Program-made: the position numbers and the translations under genes | From: an uncultured Oscillospiraceae bacterium | Lineage (GTDB): Bacteria > Bacillota > Clostridia > Oscillospirales > Acutalibacteraceae | Direction: 5' to 3' | Length of the DNA: 64,000 nucleotides | Assembly: GCA_902492455.1 (NCBI GenBank) | Contig: CABULH010000006.1 | Location: 62,001-126,000, forward strand | Part shown: positions 62,087 through 64,000 of the stretch, in pieces | How positions within the stretch are numbered: position 1 is the first letter of the stretch | Layout: each line of letters starts with the position of its first letter | Notes under the pieces: model-generated | Seen by the model: the letters and a program-made list of their open reading frames with translations, nothing else | What the model was told of the DNA's origin: nothing | Databases searched by the model: none

Positions 62087-63343
62087 CTATTGTTTCTCCG
62101 CTGAAGCCGTATCCCGGCAGTAGGCTTTCCAGCGGCGCATGCCCGCGGCGCAGCAGATCAGCCCCGCCAAGGCCATCAGCGACCAAGATAAAATCGTCAT
62201 CTGCCATCCGCACCGTTCCGCCAAAGCCGCGATGCCATATGAGGAGAGAGCGCTGCCAAGGTGGGTGCAGGTGTTCAGCGTCCCCGATACGGTGGAAGCA
62301 CGGCCGAAACGCGCCAGACGCGCCGGTACCATACAAATCAGCAGCAGATTCACACCATTGGAACAGGCCGTCACCACCGCTGACAGCAGCACCGCCGCCA
62401 GCGGCCCGCTGATAGGCAAAAGTCCCAGAATCAGCGCCGCCAACGCGCTGCCGCCGAACAGCATGGCTGAGAAAACCAGTTCATTGCGCAGCCAGCGGCG
62501 GTAAATCACCGAAACCAGCCAATAGCTGACAATATTGAACAGCGGCAAAACCACCGAACTGAAGATGGACAAAGAGGTGTTCAGCCCGAAAGTATCCACC
62601 AGATAGGTGGGAATCCAGGTGATCACACCATCACGCAGGGCACCCTGGAAGACAATGGCCAGCATGATGCAGATCAGCTCCGCTGACAGCAGCAGCTTCC
62701 AGGCCGATCCCTTTTCGGCGTCCCGATGGATCGCCCCCTCTGCAGGAACGGTGACAGCCAGCCGTTCCAACCGGGGAAGCCATAGGTTCCAGATCACTGC
62801 CACCGCTGCCGTCAGCAGCGCTGAAAAATAGAACACATACCGCCAGCTGCCCAACAGGATTCCCAGCGGCGCGATCAGATAAATCGCCATAGACGCCGCC
62901 ATGCTGGCGATGGACACCTGCACCGATACCCGCTGGAAATCCCCTATTTGCAGCAGGTTGGTGAGAATCTTCACCATCGGCGGCCAGATCATAGCCAAAG
63001 CCAGACCGTTGCAGCCCCAGATCACCACCATCAAAGCTGTGGAATGAACCAGAGGCATCACCATATTGGTAAGAGCGCCGACGAGCAGGCCGCAGGTAAT
63101 CATCCGGCGGGGATTCAGCCGGTCCCCCAGCACACCGCTGAGCAGCTGCCCGGAGCAATAGGTGATCTGCTGGATCATCACCACCAATGAAACGGCAGTT
63201 TTCGTCATGTTTTCCGACAGCACAATTTCCGCCACCACGGTGGAAAAGGTGAGACGCGCCATATAGTTGGAAAAATATACCGCGCTGCAAAGCAACGACA
63301 AAAGCCGTATGGAGGATCTGGCCGTTAGCTTGGTTTCATTCAT
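62087..63343 (-). CDS. MFS transporter
   Basis: A 418-residue permease with about twelve predicted membrane spans in two halves of six, joined by a charged loop around LERLAVTVPAEGAIHRD. Typical MFS elements are LSGVLGDRLNPRRM after helix 2 and the glycine-rich helix GLALAMIWPPM. AAGGAAGAG seven bases before MNETKLT sets the start. It lies directly after the URO-D-family gene and before the alpha-mannosidase, so it probably moves the mannosidase substrate or product. A specific substrate cannot be named. Confidence 0.88.
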   Translation of the reverse strand: MNETKLTARSSIRLLSLLCSAVYFSNYMARLTFSTVVAEIVLSENMTKTAVSLVVMIQQITYCSGQLLSGVLGDRLNPRRMITCGLLVGALTNMVMPLVHSTALMVVIWGCNGLALAMIWPPMVKILTNLLQIGDFQRVSVQVSIASMAASMAIYLIAPLGILLGSWRYVFYFSALLTAAVAVIWNLWLPRLERLAVTVPAEGAIHRDAEKGSAWKLLLSAELICIMLAIVFQGALRDGVITWIPTYLVDTFGLNTSLSIFSSVVLPLFNIVSYWLVSVIYRRWLRNELVFSAMLFGGSALAALILGLLPISGPLAAVLLSAVVTACSNGVNLLLICMVPARLARFGRASTVSGTLNTCTHLGSALSSYGIAALAERCGWQMTILSWSLMALAGLICCAAGMRRWKAYCRDTASAEKQ

Positions 63344-63357
63344 GGAAACGCTCTTCC

Positions 63358-64000
63358 TTATCTCTGGCAATAGGGCGGCTTGACGCCCTCGTCCTCATGA
63401 TGCCGCCGGCATGCCGCACAATGGCCGTGATTCTCACATCCCGTGGAAGGACATGGACAATCAGCGGCGGGATAGACGCAGCGGTGGGCTTCCTCCACAA
63501 ACGCTTTTACCAGACGATGCTCTCCGTCAAAGAAATGATCGGAGGGGCAGAGAATATAACCGCCGCCCGCTCCGGCTTCTTCAAAGCACCGGCGAACCGC
63601 TTTGCGGGTATCCTCTTCCGAACAGCCCATAAAATAGTGGCCCTGGTCAAAGCCGCCGATCATGCACACCTTGTCTCCGATCCGGCGTTTTGCTTCAGCC
63701 AGATTCACATCGGCGCCCATGGCCGGCGGTGTAAAGGTTTCCAATGCGTCGGGGCCCATTCCAGCCAGATCCTCCAGAATCGGCATCATGCCTCCGCAGG
63801 TATGATAGGTCACCCGCTGGCCGCATTCATGAAGCAACTGAATCAGCGGCTGGTCGAAGGGGATGACAAACTCCCGCAGCATAGCCGGAGATATCACGGT
63901 GGAGGATGCATCCCCGCCGCCCAATTCGATCAGATCGTACCGCACCCCCTCAAGAGAGCGGATATACTCCTTTTTCCCTTCCTGGAGCACACTGCAGGCA
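63358..64000 (-). CDS. Uroporphyrinogen-decarboxylase-family protein with Cys-rich tail (N-terminus outside window)
   Basis: The frame is open to the right edge; 213 residues are seen. They are the C-terminal half of a URO-D-like enzyme: GVRYDLIELGGGDASSTVIS, YHTCGGMMPILEDLAGMG, VCMIGGFDQGHY and GGGYILCPSDHFF. Family members in such operons are often methyltransferase-like rather than heme enzymes. The last 35 residues carry a dense Cys/His set (CPCP, GCENHGHC, AACRRHH, PYC) that resembles the small stand-alone DUF6485-type Cys-rich proteins and probably binds a metal. It is the first visible gene of the operon with MFS, GH38, SGNH and GH31. Confidence 0.85.
   Translation of the reverse strand, partial: ACSVLQEGKKEYIRSLEGVRYDLIELGGGDASSTVISPAMLREFVIPFDQPLIQLLHECGQRVTYHTCGGMMPILEDLAGMGPDALETFTPPAMGADVNLAEAKRRIGDKVCMIGGFDQGHYFMGCSEEDTRKAVRRCFEEAGAGGGYILCPSDHFFDGEHRLVKAFVEEAHRCVYPAADCPCPSTGCENHGHCAACRRHHEDEGVKPPYCQR

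Overview
The window (about 55% GC by eye) looks like the chromosome of a plant-polysaccharide-degrading anaerobic Firmicute, most likely a gut, rumen or digester Clostridium relative (Oscillospiraceae/Lachnospiraceae type). The reasons are Bacillota-style AGGAGG ribosome-binding sites, CUT1 sugar importers of the LplB/LplC type without their own ATPases, YesN/AraC regulators, LamG surface proteins, an ECF vitamin transporter and a GH78/GH51/GH39/GH31/GH38 enzyme set. I saw no rRNA, tRNA, CRISPR array or phage genes.

Layout, left to right. (1) 1-2500: an incomplete secreted protein gene, a 276-bp invertible-looking segment bounded by inverted 26-bp repeats, and a tyrosine recombinase. This has the form of a phase-variation switch. 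(2) 2692-20470, minus strand: one operon of about 18 kb with an LplA-type binding protein, two permeases, cytosolic and secreted DUF5722 glycosidases, a sugar isomerase-like TIM barrel, an alpha/beta hydrolase and two GH78 alpha-L-rhamnosidases. A membrane-sensor AraC regulator is divergent at 20677. Together they suggest uptake and breakdown of rhamnose-containing oligosaccharides. (3) 23034-36381, minus: a GH31 enzyme, a very large binding protein with two beta-sandwich modules, two complete permease pairs, a DUF5696 exported protein and an NHL-TPR-Yip1 membrane protein, with a cupin-AraC regulator divergent at 36544. (4) 37434-49905, minus: a binding protein, two LamG surface proteins (one with a sialate-O-acetylesterase core and a sortase-like tail), secreted and cytosolic GH39 twins, and a GH51 arabinofuranosidase. 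This looks like an arabinoxylan locus. (5) 50448-53269: an ECF-type sigma factor fused to a membrane-anchored beta-propeller with a textbook sigma-A promoter, then a 44-residue Cys/Gly-rich protein. (6) 53396-56059: an ECF transporter S component and a two-domain ATPase that has lost its N-terminus exactly where a uroporphyrinogen-decarboxylase (URO-D) family gene loses its C-terminus. This is a deletion or an assembly join. (7) 56071-64000, minus: GH31, SGNH (DUF4886), GH38, an MFS transporter and the C-terminal part of a second URO-D-family gene with an unusual Cys-rich tail.

Recurring themes are: two operons that each hold a secreted and a cytosolic copy of the same glycosidase; importers that must borrow an ATPase encoded elsewhere; long hairpins between cistrons; and a divergent AraC regulator beside the first gene of two of the sugar operons. 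The strongest candidates for new biology are the invertible promoter at the left edge, the six-gene double-permease/NHL-Yip1/DUF5696 module, and the membrane-tethered sigma factor.
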